Assembly: GCA_029259935.1 (NCBI GenBank)
Contig: JAJDEH010000415.1
Span: forward strand, 1 to 16,327
DNA length: 16,327 nucleotides
Source: Planctomycetota bacterium
Lineage (GTDB): Bacteria; Planctomycetota; Planctomycetia; Pirellulales; Pirellulaceae
Direction of reading: 5' to 3'
Both the position numbers and the translations under genes were made by a program. Below, piece after piece: positions 6,529 to 15,848 of the stretch. Positions within the stretch are counted from its first letter, which is position 1. Every line of letters begins with the position of its first letter. The notes under the pieces are model-generated. The model did not search any database, was not told the DNA's origin, and saw only the letters and a program-made list of their open reading frames with translations.

Positions 6529-7107
6529 TCAACTGGACAGTCCCGCAAAGCCCATGAAGCAAATCGACAGCAAGCCCGCCAGTAGCAGCGTGATTGCCGT
6601 GCCTTTGACGAGATCGGGAGTCTCGGCCAGTTCTAGTTTTTCGCGCAGCCCCGCCATCAGCACAAGAGCCAAGGTAAAGCCCGCGCCCGCTCCCAGCGCG
6701 TAAACGATCGACTGCACAAAACCGTATCCTTTGTTGGTCTGAAACAAAGCCAAGCCGAGGATCGCGCAGTTGGTTGTGATTAGCGGAAGGAAAATCCCGA
6801 GCGCTCGGAACAGCGTCGGGCTTGTCTTCTTGATGAACATCTCCACGAGTTGAACAGTCGATGCGATCACAGCGATGAACGAGATCAGCCGCAGATAATT
6901 CACGTCGAGCATGGACAGCAGCGATTGAATGCCGAAAGCGGCCATCGAGCTGATCAACATCACAAATGTAACCGCACCGCCCATACGCGTCGCGGTGGCG
7001 AGCTTGCCCGATACACCAAGGAACGGGCAAATACCCAAGAAGTACGCCAGCACAAAGTTGTTGATCAGGCAGGCGTTGATGAAGATCGACCCTAGAGAAT
7101 CGTTCAT
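6529..7107 (-). CDS. rnfA: Rnf complex membrane subunit RnfA
   Basis: The 192-residue hydrophobic protein has the RnfA/NqrE signatures NNFVLAYFLGICPFLGVS (16-33), KTSPTLFRALGIFLPLITTN (94-113) and CAILGLALF. About six transmembrane helices are expected. Cys27 and Cys114 lie in the two inverted-repeat positions that hold the intramembrane iron-sulfur centre shared with RnfE. It is part of the ion-translocating ferredoxin:NAD+ oxidoreductase. The ATG overlaps the rnfE stop by four bases (ATGA), so translation is coupled. Length is normal for the family (about 190). Confidence 0.96.
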   Translation of the reverse strand: MNDSLGSIFINACLINNFVLAYFLGICPFLGVSGKLATATRMGGAVTFVMLISSMAAFGIQSLLSMLDVNYLRLISFIAVIASTVQLVEMFIKKTSPTLFRALGIFLPLITTNCAILGLALFQTNKGYGFVQSIVYALGAGAGFTLALVLMAGLREKLELAETPDLVKGTAITLLLAGLLSICFMGFAGLSS

Positions 7108-7742
7108 GATATCGACTCCTTCGCTCGGCGTGACCGCAGCTTTCCGATCCAGTTAAACAACAACAGCCAACCCGCCAACGCGAAAAAACCTCCGGGAGGC
7201 AACAGCATGACGACCCATTCCTGGTATCGCTGGCCAAACAGCGAAACGTCGAACAGGCTGCCGTTGCCCAAGATTTCGCGGACACCACCCAAGCACAACA
7301 ATGCCAGGCTGAAGCCGAGTCCCATTCCCAACGCGTCAAGCAGCGAGCGGAACATGCCGTTCTTCGATGCAAAGGCTTCGGCACGACCGAGAATCAGGCA
7401 GTTAACCACAATCAATGAAATGAACGCGCCCAAGCGCCCGTGCAGTTCCAGACTGATGGCCTGAATGAGATAGTCGACAATGGTGACAAATGTAGCGATC
7501 ACCAAAATGTAAGTCACGATCCGCGCTTGCTTGGGCACGAAGTGACGCAGCGCGGAGACGACAAGGTTCGACATCAGCAACACGAACGCGGTCGCCAGAC
7601 CCATCGCCAAAGCGTTCTCCGCCGTGTTGCTTACCGCCAGCACGGGGCACATGCCCAGCACATAGACGAATACCGGGTTCTGCTTCCAGATCCCTTTAAG
7701 GAACTCGTCGGTGCCGGTCGTCTGCTCGACCATAGTTGCCAT
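7104..7742 (-). CDS. rnfE: Rnf complex membrane subunit RnfE
   Basis: The 212-residue product matches RnfE/NqrD: KGIWKQNPVFVYVLGMCPVLAVSNTAENALAMG split across residues 16-48, then GAFISLIVVNCLILGRAEAF (105-124) and a C-terminal membrane segment with LPPGGFF. Cys32 and Cys115 are the expected ligands of the iron-sulfur centre shared with RnfA. ATG 7742 follows the rnfG stop by one base, with GGAGG eleven bases upstream. An in-frame upstream start at 7841 would lie inside rnfG and add a non-homologous extension, so it is rejected. Confidence 0.95.
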   Translation of the reverse strand: MATMVEQTTGTDEFLKGIWKQNPVFVYVLGMCPVLAVSNTAENALAMGLATAFVLLMSNLVVSALRHFVPKQARIVTYILVIATFVTIVDYLIQAISLELHGRLGAFISLIVVNCLILGRAEAFASKNGMFRSLLDALGMGLGFSLALLCLGGVREILGNGSLFDVSLFGQRYQEWVVMLLPPGGFFALAGWLLLFNWIGKLRSRRAKESIS

Positions 7743-7743
7743 G

Positions 7744-8451
7744 TCAGCCCTCGCCTCCTTCGTATCGGAAGTCCGCCTGCTGCTGGTAAACACGAGGAAT
7801 CCAGCGAGCCGAACTCGCGCGCAGCATATTCGCCGTGGCACGTGAAGTAACCGTTGCGCCGGAAATCCCGTCGATCTGCCAGCGCGCGACTTTCTTTCCC
7901 GGTTTGACGAACTCGATGGGGTGAGCCAACTCGTTGCCTTCCGCCTTTAACTGCACATCGAGTTGCTCAAAGTTGCGGAGGAAATCGGCATCGGTTTCGA
8001 TTCGATCACCCAAGCCCGGGGTCTCGCGACTTTCGAGCACTCGCATCCCCACAATCGATTGCGTTTCGAACGAGTAGCCATAGAGCACTCGTACGACATC
8101 CTGGTAACCCATGCCCTGCGCCTCGATGGCCAGTCCCACCAGATTGTGCTTGTCGTCGTAGCCAGCGAAGACCAGGTCCGAGCCTTCTTTGTCTGGCGAA
8201 GTCCGCTCGAAGCGGCCGTTTTCGCTCAACTGGAATGCGTCGCTCGTGCGAGCGCCGGGCAGGACATCGAGAATCGCCCGTTGTCGCAATTCAATCTTGT
8301 TGCGCTGGATGATCGGGCGCGTGGTTTCGTACACCGTCACGATGGCCAAGGCGCATACAATGCCGACGCCTACGACAGCACCGTACATGCGCGCGGCAGA
8401 GGTCGGCGACTGTCTGCTTTTGCTCGTTGTCAGTGTGTTGAAGTCAGTCAT
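7744..8451 (-). CDS. rnfG: Rnf complex FMN-binding subunit RnfG
   Basis: The 235-residue product has one N-terminal transmembrane helix (about 24-42) and an extracytoplasmic FMN-binding domain. SGATVT (197-202) is the flavinylation motif, with Thr202 as the likely residue carrying FMN through a phosphoester bond, attached by an ApbE-type transferase not encoded in this window. Other family marks are GMGYQDVVRVLYG (113-125) and ETPGLGDRI (143-151). ATG 8451 overlaps the rnfD end by eight bases and has GGAGG seven bases upstream (8459-8463), which decides it over a longer frame. Electrons pass through this subunit on the outer face of the complex. Confidence 0.95.
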   Translation of the reverse strand: MTDFNTLTTSKSRQSPTSAARMYGAVVGVGIVCALAIVTVYETTRPIIQRNKIELRQRAILDVLPGARTSDAFQLSENGRFERTSPDKEGSDLVFAGYDDKHNLVGLAIEAQGMGYQDVVRVLYGYSFETQSIVGMRVLESRETPGLGDRIETDADFLRNFEQLDVQLKAEGNELAHPIEFVKPGKKVARWQIDGISGATVTSRATANMLRASSARWIPRVYQQQADFRYEGGEG

Positions 8452-9472
8452 GCGACGGCCTCCGCCTCGACGTTCCATAGACTCGTGGCTGAATCCAGTT
8501 GTCGATGTGAGGTGACACGGCGTTGCTCAACAGAATGGCGTACATCACTCCCTCGGGCATGCCACCCCACACGCGGATCACCACCACGAGCAGACCAATC
8601 AAAGCGCCGTACAACATGCAGCCTGAATGGGTCATCGGAGACGCAACCGGATCCGTGGCCATGAACACCGCGCCCAGCATCAGGCCGCCAGAGAACACCA
8701 TGAACAACGGCCCGGCGTAGCGACTGGGATCGATCCAATTCAGAACGAAACTGCAAATCGCGACAGTCAGGAAGATGGCGACCGGGATCTGCCAACTCAT
8801 CATTCGCCGTGCCACGAGGTAAGCGCCTCCCAGCAGGATGAGCAGTGCGGAAGTCTCGCCAGTCGAACCTGCGACGGAACCCAAGAACAAATCGCCCGTC
8901 GTGGCGCTCGTGACTCGATCGAATTTCCAACTTGCAAGCGGAGTCGCGCCTGAAAGGACGTCATACCGCGGCTCGGTGAACGGCAACGCTAAGGTCGAGG
9001 TCGGCAATGCGGTGAAACGACTTGTCGGCATTGCCGGCCAGGTAGTCATCGCCACGGGAAAGGCGGCTTGCAAGAGTGCCCGCCCGACCAGCGCCGGGTT
9101 AAACGGGTTGTACCCCAAGCCACCAAACAGCAACTTGCCCAAGCCAATAGCAAGCACGCCGCCAACCGCCACCATCCACAATGCCAGGCCAGGTGGCAGA
9201 GTCAGCCCGAAAAGCAAACCGGTGACAGCAGCCGACCAGTCTCCCACACTGGATTCTCGGCCAGTGAAGCGACACAACAGATACTCGGTCAACACGCAAG
9301 AAGATACCGCGGTGACCAGCGTGAGCAGTGCAGCCAGACCGAAGGCATAGACAGCAAAGGCGCTGATGGGCAGCAACGCCAACACGACGTTGAACATGAT
9401 CGTGTCTACGCTGTTACCACTGGCCAAGAGCGGCGCGCTGCGGAGCTGCAAGGTCTTCGCCAATTGTGTCAT
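8444..9472 (-). CDS. rnfD: Rnf complex membrane FMN subunit RnfD
   Basis: The 342-residue integral membrane protein matches RnfD/NqrB. It shows repeated hydrophobic helices, GYNPFNPALVGRALLQAAFP (120-139), the covalent FMN motif SGATPLA (174-180, FMN expected on Thr177), FMVFSGGLMLGAVFMATDPV (257-276) and GGMPEGVMYAILLSNAVSPHID near the C-terminus. It is thought to form part of the ion path and carry electrons across the membrane with RnfG. ATG 9472 overlaps the rnfC stop (ATGA). A longer frame from 9667 would run back through rnfC and shows no RnfD-like sequence there. Confidence 0.95.
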   Translation of the reverse strand: MTQLAKTLQLRSAPLLASGNSVDTIMFNVVLALLPISAFAVYAFGLAALLTLVTAVSSCVLTEYLLCRFTGRESSVGDWSAAVTGLLFGLTLPPGLALWMVAVGGVLAIGLGKLLFGGLGYNPFNPALVGRALLQAAFPVAMTTWPAMPTSRFTALPTSTLALPFTEPRYDVLSGATPLASWKFDRVTSATTGDLFLGSVAGSTGETSALLILLGGAYLVARRMMSWQIPVAIFLTVAICSFVLNWIDPSRYAGPLFMVFSGGLMLGAVFMATDPVASPMTHSGCMLYGALIGLLVVVIRVWGGMPEGVMYAILLSNAVSPHIDNWIQPRVYGTSRRRPSHD

Positions 9473-10809
9473 GCCGTTGCCCTCGCCTTGCGCACCGCAG
9501 CCTTGGCAACGCGAAAGCGATGCACCAGCGGAATATGCGATGGACAAACGAACGTGCAACTGCCGCACTCGAAACAGTCGGCCAAATGGAACTCCGACGC
9601 CATGCGTTCGTACTGTTGCTGGCGAGCCAACAATCCCAATTGCGAAGGATTGAGATAGAGCGGACACGCTTCAAGACAGGACGCGCAGCGAATGCAGGGG
9701 TATTCTTTTTGACTGGCCAGTTTGCCGGTCTCACGCTCGGTGAGTGCGATGATGCCAAGCGTGCCTTTGATGATGGGAATATCAAGGCTCGACACGGCCT
9801 CACCCATCATGGGCCCGCCCAGGAACACACAGGAAATATCGTCGTGAACGCCGACGGTCTCCAACACGAAACGTAACGGAGTTCCGATTGGAATGCGGTA
9901 GTTCCCTTTGTTCTTGACCGCCGGGCCGCCAATCGTGATCACACGTTCTTGCAGGCCAGCACCGTGCGGAAGCAGCCTCCCGATTTCCGACGTACTGGTA
10001 ACGTTGAAACACAGTGTATGGACGTCGATCGCATGCCCGTCCATTGGCTTCTCGCGCCCCAAGAGAGTTTTCATCAGCATTTCCTGAGCGCCTTGCGGAT
10101 ATTTGACCGGCAACACGCGAACCGTGATCGGCGCATCGTCTGGGATCGCCGACTGAATGGCTTTCGCAGCATCGCGTTTATTGCTCTCGATGCCCACGAT
10201 CGCGTCAGCCGCACGGGTCGCTCGTAGTAAATAACGAATGCCAAGAACGATTTCCTTAGGATATTCGAGCATCACTCGGTGGTCGGCGGTCAAGTACGGT
10301 TCGCATTCAGCCCCGTTGATTAGAATCGTGTCGACATACATCCCTTCCGGTATCTGCATCTTGGCGTGGCTCGGGAACCCGGCTCCACCCAGTCCCACGA
10401 TACCGGCTTGCTGGACCGCGTTTACGATCTCTTCAGGACTTGCCGTCGCGACATCGCACGGCGGCCCTTCCAGCCGTTCCTGCGTCGAAGCCGGGAACGG
10501 TTCAATGAAAATGCAAGGAACCATTCTTCCGTCGATGCTTGGAGCGAGATCGAGGCGACGCACGACGCCCGAGGTTGGGGCGTGCAATGCGACGGAGACG
10601 AATCCGTCGGGACGAGCGATACACTGGCCACGGGTTACTTCCTGACCTTCATTGACAATCGGGACGGCTGGTTTCCCGATGTGCTGCGACAACGGCACAA
10701 TCAGCACGGGCGCGAAGGGGAATTGTCGGATCGGCGAGCCACTCGTGTCGTCCTTCAACGTGGGCGGGTGGATTCCGTGCGCGAACGTCTTGCCACCGAA
10801 AATGTTCAT
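9469..10809 (-). CDS. rnfC: Rnf complex NADH-binding iron-sulfur subunit RnfC
   Basis: The 446-residue soluble subunit has the N-terminal RnfC barrel-sandwich region (HAPTSGVV, 77-84), the NADH/FMN domain shared with complex I NuoF (GLGGAGFPSHAK, 139-150; NGAECEPYLTADHRVM, 165-180), a SLBB region, and two [4Fe-4S] motifs at C372/C375/C378/C382 and C412/C415/C418/C422. It oxidises or reduces NAD(H) at the cytoplasmic face. ATG 10809 lies 13 nt after the PFOR stop, with AAGGA ten bases upstream. The length is near the 440-450 of clostridial RnfC and lacks the long C-terminal extension seen in gamma-proteobacteria. Confidence 0.96.
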   Translation of the reverse strand: MNIFGGKTFAHGIHPPTLKDDTSGSPIRQFPFAPVLIVPLSQHIGKPAVPIVNEGQEVTRGQCIARPDGFVSVALHAPTSGVVRRLDLAPSIDGRMVPCIFIEPFPASTQERLEGPPCDVATASPEEIVNAVQQAGIVGLGGAGFPSHAKMQIPEGMYVDTILINGAECEPYLTADHRVMLEYPKEIVLGIRYLLRATRAADAIVGIESNKRDAAKAIQSAIPDDAPITVRVLPVKYPQGAQEMLMKTLLGREKPMDGHAIDVHTLCFNVTSTSEIGRLLPHGAGLQERVITIGGPAVKNKGNYRIPIGTPLRFVLETVGVHDDISCVFLGGPMMGEAVSSLDIPIIKGTLGIIALTERETGKLASQKEYPCIRCASCLEACPLYLNPSQLGLLARQQQYERMASEFHLADCFECGSCTFVCPSHIPLVHRFRVAKAAVRKARATA

Positions 10810-10822
10810 CGTCGGCCCGTCC

Positions 10823-13800
10823 TTAGTTGAATTTCTCGGCCCGCGCGATCCACTTGTCGACATCCTTCGCGCTACGATCCTTGGGCAGGCCGGGGTGGAT
10901 CACTTCAGCGGTGCAGCGCTCGGCCGCTTTCACCAGATCTTGATAGGGACCGGCCAGGGCGTTCTTGATGTACGCCTTCTTTTGATCGTTGTACTCAAAG
11001 ATGTTGGCGTTGAGCTTGATGCACTCGTCACAAGCCGAGCACTGTTCGGTGTCAATCCAGGGGGCCATGTACTCGCCGGCCGACGGTGGTGCTCCGTTGC
11101 CGCTGATCTCGACAGCGGTCGGCGCTGCTACGGCGCTTGAGAGCGCCGCGATCCCCTCGCCGCTGGCAAGCTGCATGAGGCCCGCTGCGATCTTGCTGCT
11201 CATTTCGCGGCGGACATCGGCTTCGATGTCAGCTCGCGACAGCTCGTCTTCGCCCACCCGCGCGATCGCTCTCAACATCGTCCAGAAGTCGCGACGATCC
11301 TCGCATGACTGGACGATGGGTTGAGAAACCAGCAACCGCATGAGTTGCTGCTTGCGGTCGATGCTCCACACATACGGGAACCGGCCCTCGCGATCTTCGT
11401 GGGAAAGTTCGAGAAACTCGCCCAGCGGGACCATGTTTTCGTTCCACGTGTCGGGCGGTGCGACGCGAAAGTGCTTGCGAAACCGAATCTCGCTGACCGC
11501 GAAGTCGGCGAACGTCATCGGTAATTCCATCGTCTTCTCTCGCCCGTTGTCGAGGTATTTCAGCGTGTAGATCGGCCAGTCCTGATCCTGCGCCGGGTTG
11601 CCTTCCAGATCGAAGCACTCCTCTGGGCGCGGTCCGTTGTCTGGGTTGTAGCGGAACAGGGGATAGGCACGAGACTCGACGACAAGCCGCGCTTGGTTGG
11701 CGCTCATGTCGTCCCCAATGCCGTGTTCGGGCTGACATGAGGTGTAGAGGTTGAACATCGCCGGCCGGCGCGCTTTCAGCCCCTCGATAAAGCCTTCGAT
11801 CATGTGATTGGGATGCGCGATCGTGCTTTGCATGACGTAGGTATTGCGATGCGCCATACCGATCAGTCCCATCTCTTTGCGCACTTCCTGCTTACCTTGT
11901 ATCGCTTTGCCGAATTGCGCCATGTCGGAGACTTGGCCGAAGAAACCCGACGTGCAAGCCTGGCCCCCCGTATTCGAATAGACCTGCGTATCAAGGATCA
12001 GCACCTTGACCGGCTTGCCGGACATCATCAGACGCGAAAGATTTTGAAAGCCGATGTCGTACATCGCTCCATCGCCACCCAAAGCAACCACGGGCGGGCA
12101 GAGCTCCCATTCGTTGTCACTGAACTGCCGCCAGTTGAAATACGTGAGGAATTCGTCGTGCTTGCTGGGCTCGTAGCCGCCCGCAAGTTCGAGTTCCGCC
12201 CTGCGGATCGCCTTGAATCCTTCCGCCATTTTTGACATATGCCCTTCGAAGACGCCCATGGCCATCGATGCGGCGTCCTGGAATAAATGGTTCGCCCAAG
12301 GAAACGGGTAGGGGTTGAAAGGAAACGTGCTACCCCAAACCGACGAGCATCCCGTCGAGTTCAGAATGCCGGCATTCGCACGACCGCGACCCGTCGTGCC
12401 CTCGATGTATTTCCATTTCAGTCTCTTGAGCTGGGCAACTAGACGCGTGATGCGTTGCAACCATTCTTGGTCAATCGGCTCGCCGCCGCCCATCCGCTCG
12501 ACATGTTCAGCGATGCTGGCAAGCGTGACGTCGCCAGCACCAATCTCGTCGATCACGCTCGCAATCGTGGCCGGGTCGCCGACGTCGATTTCACGGACGA
12601 GCTGATGCTGAATGTGTTCTTCCAGCTTGCCGATCAATTCGGTCAAGTGAGCGACATGACGTTCGATCCGTGGCTGCATGAGCGCCTCGACAGTCGCCAC
12701 GAATAGATGAACCACCGTCTTTTCGCCGCAGCCCAGGCATGCGCCATCACCGCTGACGAAGGCGGAGTAGTTTCTCTTATCGAGCAGGATCGTCTCCAGC
12801 GCGCCAATTCCCTGTTCGATATCGTCGACTCGAATGTACTTCCGTGGCGTGCTAGGCAAGTCGAGCCAGAAGTCCCAATTTCGCCGCAGGTTCGTGATGG
12901 ATTCGGCGGTCTGCGGCACGGCCCTCAAGGCATCATCTTCGCAGACCGCGACGCATTCCATGCATCCTTTGCAGGTGGTTGGGTTGACCGTGATGCTCAG
13001 CAGCCCACCTTCGCCGGGCGACTTTTGTTCCTTGAGCGTATAATACGGCCTTGAAAGTGCGAACTGGAAATCGCCAAGCTCTTCACGGAATAGCTCGAAC
13101 TCGTGCTTCAATTCGTCGCGCGCGGGTTCGTCCACTTTGGTATCTCGCAGTGTCTTTTCAATCGCCTCGTCCAGCATGCCGGCGACGCTGTCGGTCTCTT
13201 TGGCTTCCGCGAAGATCGCACGCAGGTGTTGCTCAGCTTCGCGCACGGCCTTCGACAAGTGTTTGACTTCGCGCCCATGCTTACGCAGCCGATTGACAAC
13301 CGTATCGAAGACTTGCGACACCTCATTCACCAAACCGGGAATGGCGGTATCGGGACAAATGGTATAGCAATTGCCGCAAGCCGTGCAGTTTTCGGAAATC
13401 CACTGGGGATGTTGAAAGCGAATGCCAGTCATATCGCGAAATAACGAAGTCACCGCGGGCATCTGGCCGAGTCCGATGAACGGATCGGTGATCGTATCGG
13501 TGCCCATGCCGCGAGCATAGAAGCTGCCGGTCTGTTCCCAGAAACGATGAATGTCGGTAGCGGGTGCCTTGCTTTGCGGCTGGCGTTTGAGCATCACGGG
13601 AAGCGGTGGCTCGGCGGAAGCTGCCCCCGCGGCGGTCGTCGCTTCTTCGGTGACCGGGCCATGTGGCACGGGCTGGACTTCATCGAAGCCGCGTTGGACG
13701 ACACGCAGATTCTCTTCGACAACCCGCGCGCCCTTGGCACCGAACTTGTGCTTGAGCTGGCTGTGGATCGCGGCAAGGAGTCTTTCTTCCGAGAGCCCCG

Positions 13801-15757
13801 CCTGCTCCATTACGTGAGACGTGGCGAAAAAAGCTCCCTGAAATGCGATGCCCTGCATTCGCAGTTGTAGATCTGGATCGGTCGCCTCTTCTCGGGCAAT
13901 CTTGAATGCATCGACGCTGTACACACTGATGTTGTTGTCCACGATGATTCGGCGGTAACCAGCCGGAATGCTGGCCCACACCGCGTCAGCCGACGGCTGA
14001 TCACTTTGAATAACGAAGACACCACCTTTCCTGAGACCGGCCAAGGCATTGGTGTGCTGAAAGACATTGGGGTCCGGTGAAAGCACGACGTCCACATAAA
14101 AGTATTCGCAGTTAACCCGAATTGGCTCAGGAGCCGCCGACAGATAATAAGTGGTCGGCTGTCCCTTCTTCTCTGACCCGTACTTCGGATTGGCTTTGAT
14201 ATGAAAACCCAGCAGGTCGAACAAGGTCATCGCCAGGTTTTTGCCGGTGGTGATCGCTCCCCAGCCACCCACTGAGTGGAAGCGGACGGTAATACTTCCT
14301 TCGGGCATCAAGTTTGGATTCTCGGAACCGCGCAAGGCCAACTGCCTCACCCGGGGATAGCCGCTTTCAATGTTCTCTTGATGGATGCGCTGTTTGGGAG
14401 TGACAGGCTCGTCGCGTAGAAAGTCGATCGACAAGTAGAAGAACTTTTGGTGCTTTCCCTTCGGCAGCATGTTCTCAACTGCGGCGATCAATCCCTCAGG
14501 CTGGAGATCGCGGCTGCCCATGCCAAAGGAACCCGAATAGAGAGCAGGTGTGTCCGTCACCTTCTGGTAGACTTCGAGTTCCGGAAACGCCAAATGTTCT
14601 GGGTCGCGACCATTCTCCAAACAACGGCTCATCGTGGCCCGCACCTCGCGCATCATGGGTAGTTCCACGGCCAGCGGTTGGTCGAGTCTTTCTAGGACGG
14701 CAACTCCTTTTTTTCCTTTCAGAACGCGGCTCAGCAAATCCGCGGGAAACGGCCGGAACATCACGAGATTGACTACACCAACCTTGATGCCGCGTTGGTC
14801 GCGCATGTAGTCGGCGACCGCCTCGGCCGTGGGGATCATGCTGCCTTGGCCTAGGATCAGATAGTCGGCGTCCTTGACCCGGTAGTTGAGTACGCGATCG
14901 TACCTGCGCCCTGTTAGCTCGTAAAACTCCTCGAAAGCTTGCGCGGCCAGATCGAGAATGTGATCGAAAAAGTAAGGACGCTGAGCTGCCACGCTCTGCA
15001 TGTACGAGTCTTGGTTTTGCACCAGTCCGGCCATCACCGGATTGTCGACGTCCCACAACTCTGGAATGCGGCGTCGCGTTTCGCCGTAGATGATCCGTTG
15101 CGATGGGGTGGGCGTGTCGATGATGTCTTCGGGACGGCCCAGGTACTCTCCGATCAGTTCCCGTTCGGGAACTTGGATCGATTCAATCAAGTGCGTGGTC
15201 AGGAATCCATCTTGAGCGATCGCGCCGGGCGTCAGGGCCAGTTCGGCAATGCGGTGAGCGATGATGTTCAGGTCGGCAACCGACTGCGCGCCTTTGGCGA
15301 ACATCTGAAAGAAGCCCGTGTCGTCGATGCAATGATAGTCGTCATGCCCAGCATGAACGTTGAGGTTCGCCTTGGTCATGGCGCGAGAACCGATGTTCAG
15401 CACATAGGTCAATCGCTTGCCGACCGCCGCGTACAACGACTCGTGCATATAGGCGATGCCTTGGCCCGACGAAAAGTTGGTCGAACGCAACCCGGTCATC
15501 GACAGGCCGGCCGTCACGGCGGCGGCGGCGTGCTCACCCTCTGGTTCAATGAAGATCAAGGGACGGCCCGAAACGTTGACGTGGCCAGCCGCAGCCGCCT
15601 CGGCCCAGTATTCGCCCATTTGTGTGGACGGCGTAATGGGGTAAGCGCCGGCCGCATCGCTGGACTCGCGCTCGCACATCACGACGGCCGTGTTCCCATC
15701 CACGGCGGCCCGTGTTCCCGTGTATTTGAACTGCTTTTTGCGTTTCTTCGTCGGCAT
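10823..15757 (-). CDS. nifJ: Giant pyruvate:ferredoxin (flavodoxin) oxidoreductase
   Basis: The 1644-residue product is a single-chain PFOR, against about 1170-1200 for usual members. In order: pyruvate domain (AYPITPSTQMGEYWAEAAAA, 38-57), transketolase-like domain II (about 288-440), gamma domain (FHSVGGWGAITTGKN, 493-507), first 4Fe-4S motif (C791/794/797/801), a charged helical insert (about 812-910), second motif (C929/932/935/939, with Glu in place of the usual Pro), proximal cluster GACLGCGE (C1007/1010), a second helical insert (about 1025-1125), TGCSS (C1137), the TPP site GDG (1228-1230) to SNTGGQ (1261-1266), C1341, and a C-terminal ferredoxin-like segment (C1573/1576/1579 and C1615). 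The expected reaction is pyruvate + CoA to acetyl-CoA + CO2 with ferredoxin reduction. ATG 15757 is preferred over TTG 15811. No strong ribosome site is visible. It lies between rnfB and rnfC. Confidence 0.93.
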   Translation of the reverse strand: MPTKKRKKQFKYTGTRAAVDGNTAVVMCERESSDAAGAYPITPSTQMGEYWAEAAAAGHVNVSGRPLIFIEPEGEHAAAAVTAGLSMTGLRSTNFSSGQGIAYMHESLYAAVGKRLTYVLNIGSRAMTKANLNVHAGHDDYHCIDDTGFFQMFAKGAQSVADLNIIAHRIAELALTPGAIAQDGFLTTHLIESIQVPERELIGEYLGRPEDIIDTPTPSQRIIYGETRRRIPELWDVDNPVMAGLVQNQDSYMQSVAAQRPYFFDHILDLAAQAFEEFYELTGRRYDRVLNYRVKDADYLILGQGSMIPTAEAVADYMRDQRGIKVGVVNLVMFRPFPADLLSRVLKGKKGVAVLERLDQPLAVELPMMREVRATMSRCLENGRDPEHLAFPELEVYQKVTDTPALYSGSFGMGSRDLQPEGLIAAVENMLPKGKHQKFFYLSIDFLRDEPVTPKQRIHQENIESGYPRVRQLALRGSENPNLMPEGSITVRFHSVGGWGAITTGKNLAMTLFDLLGFHIKANPKYGSEKKGQPTTYYLSAAPEPIRVNCEYFYVDVVLSPDPNVFQHTNALAGLRKGGVFVIQSDQPSADAVWASIPAGYRRIIVDNNISVYSVDAFKIAREEATDPDLQLRMQGIAFQGAFFATSHVMEQAGLSEERLLAAIHSQLKHKFGAKGARVVEENLRVVQRGFDEVQPVPHGPVTEEATTAAGAASAEPPLPVMLKRQPQSKAPATDIHRFWEQTGSFYARGMGTDTITDPFIGLGQMPAVTSLFRDMTGIRFQHPQWISENCTACGNCYTICPDTAIPGLVNEVSQVFDTVVNRLRKHGREVKHLSKAVREAEQHLRAIFAEAKETDSVAGMLDEAIEKTLRDTKVDEPARDELKHEFELFREELGDFQFALSRPYYTLKEQKSPGEGGLLSITVNPTTCKGCMECVAVCEDDALRAVPQTAESITNLRRNWDFWLDLPSTPRKYIRVDDIEQGIGALETILLDKRNYSAFVSGDGACLGCGEKTVVHLFVATVEALMQPRIERHVAHLTELIGKLEEHIQHQLVREIDVGDPATIASVIDEIGAGDVTLASIAEHVERMGGGEPIDQEWLQRITRLVAQLKRLKWKYIEGTTGRGRANAGILNSTGCSSVWGSTFPFNPYPFPWANHLFQDAASMAMGVFEGHMSKMAEGFKAIRRAELELAGGYEPSKHDEFLTYFNWRQFSDNEWELCPPVVALGGDGAMYDIGFQNLSRLMMSGKPVKVLILDTQVYSNTGGQACTSGFFGQVSDMAQFGKAIQGKQEVRKEMGLIGMAHRNTYVMQSTIAHPNHMIEGFIEGLKARRPAMFNLYTSCQPEHGIGDDMSANQARLVVESRAYPLFRYNPDNGPRPEECFDLEGNPAQDQDWPIYTLKYLDNGREKTMELPMTFADFAVSEIRFRKHFRVAPPDTWNENMVPLGEFLELSHEDREGRFPYVWSIDRKQQLMRLLVSQPIVQSCEDRRDFWTMLRAIARVGEDELSRADIEADVRREMSSKIAAGLMQLASGEGIAALSSAVAAPTAVEISGNGAPPSAGEYMAPWIDTEQCSACDECIKLNANIFEYNDQKKAYIKNALAGPYQDLVKAAERCTAEVIHPGLPKDRSAKDVDKWIARAEKFN

Positions 15758-15848
15758 GGTCGTCTCAATAGGGTGAGGTACTCGGAAGCAATTCCGCAAA
15801 GTGCATGCCAAGAGGGATTGGTTTCGGTTTGGCCGCAGCTACGCCGCG

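Noticed and set aside
7963..8664. 233-codon plus-strand open frame
   Set aside because: Antisense to rnfG and the end of rnfD, both of which are certain.
9473..9667. Longer N-terminus for RnfD
   Set aside because: It would lie entirely inside rnfC in another frame. Homology and the ATGA overlap place the start at 9472.
15758..15811. TTG start adding 18 residues to the PFOR
   Set aside because: The added residues are not PFOR-like, and an ATG directly precedes the basic KKRKK start at 15757.
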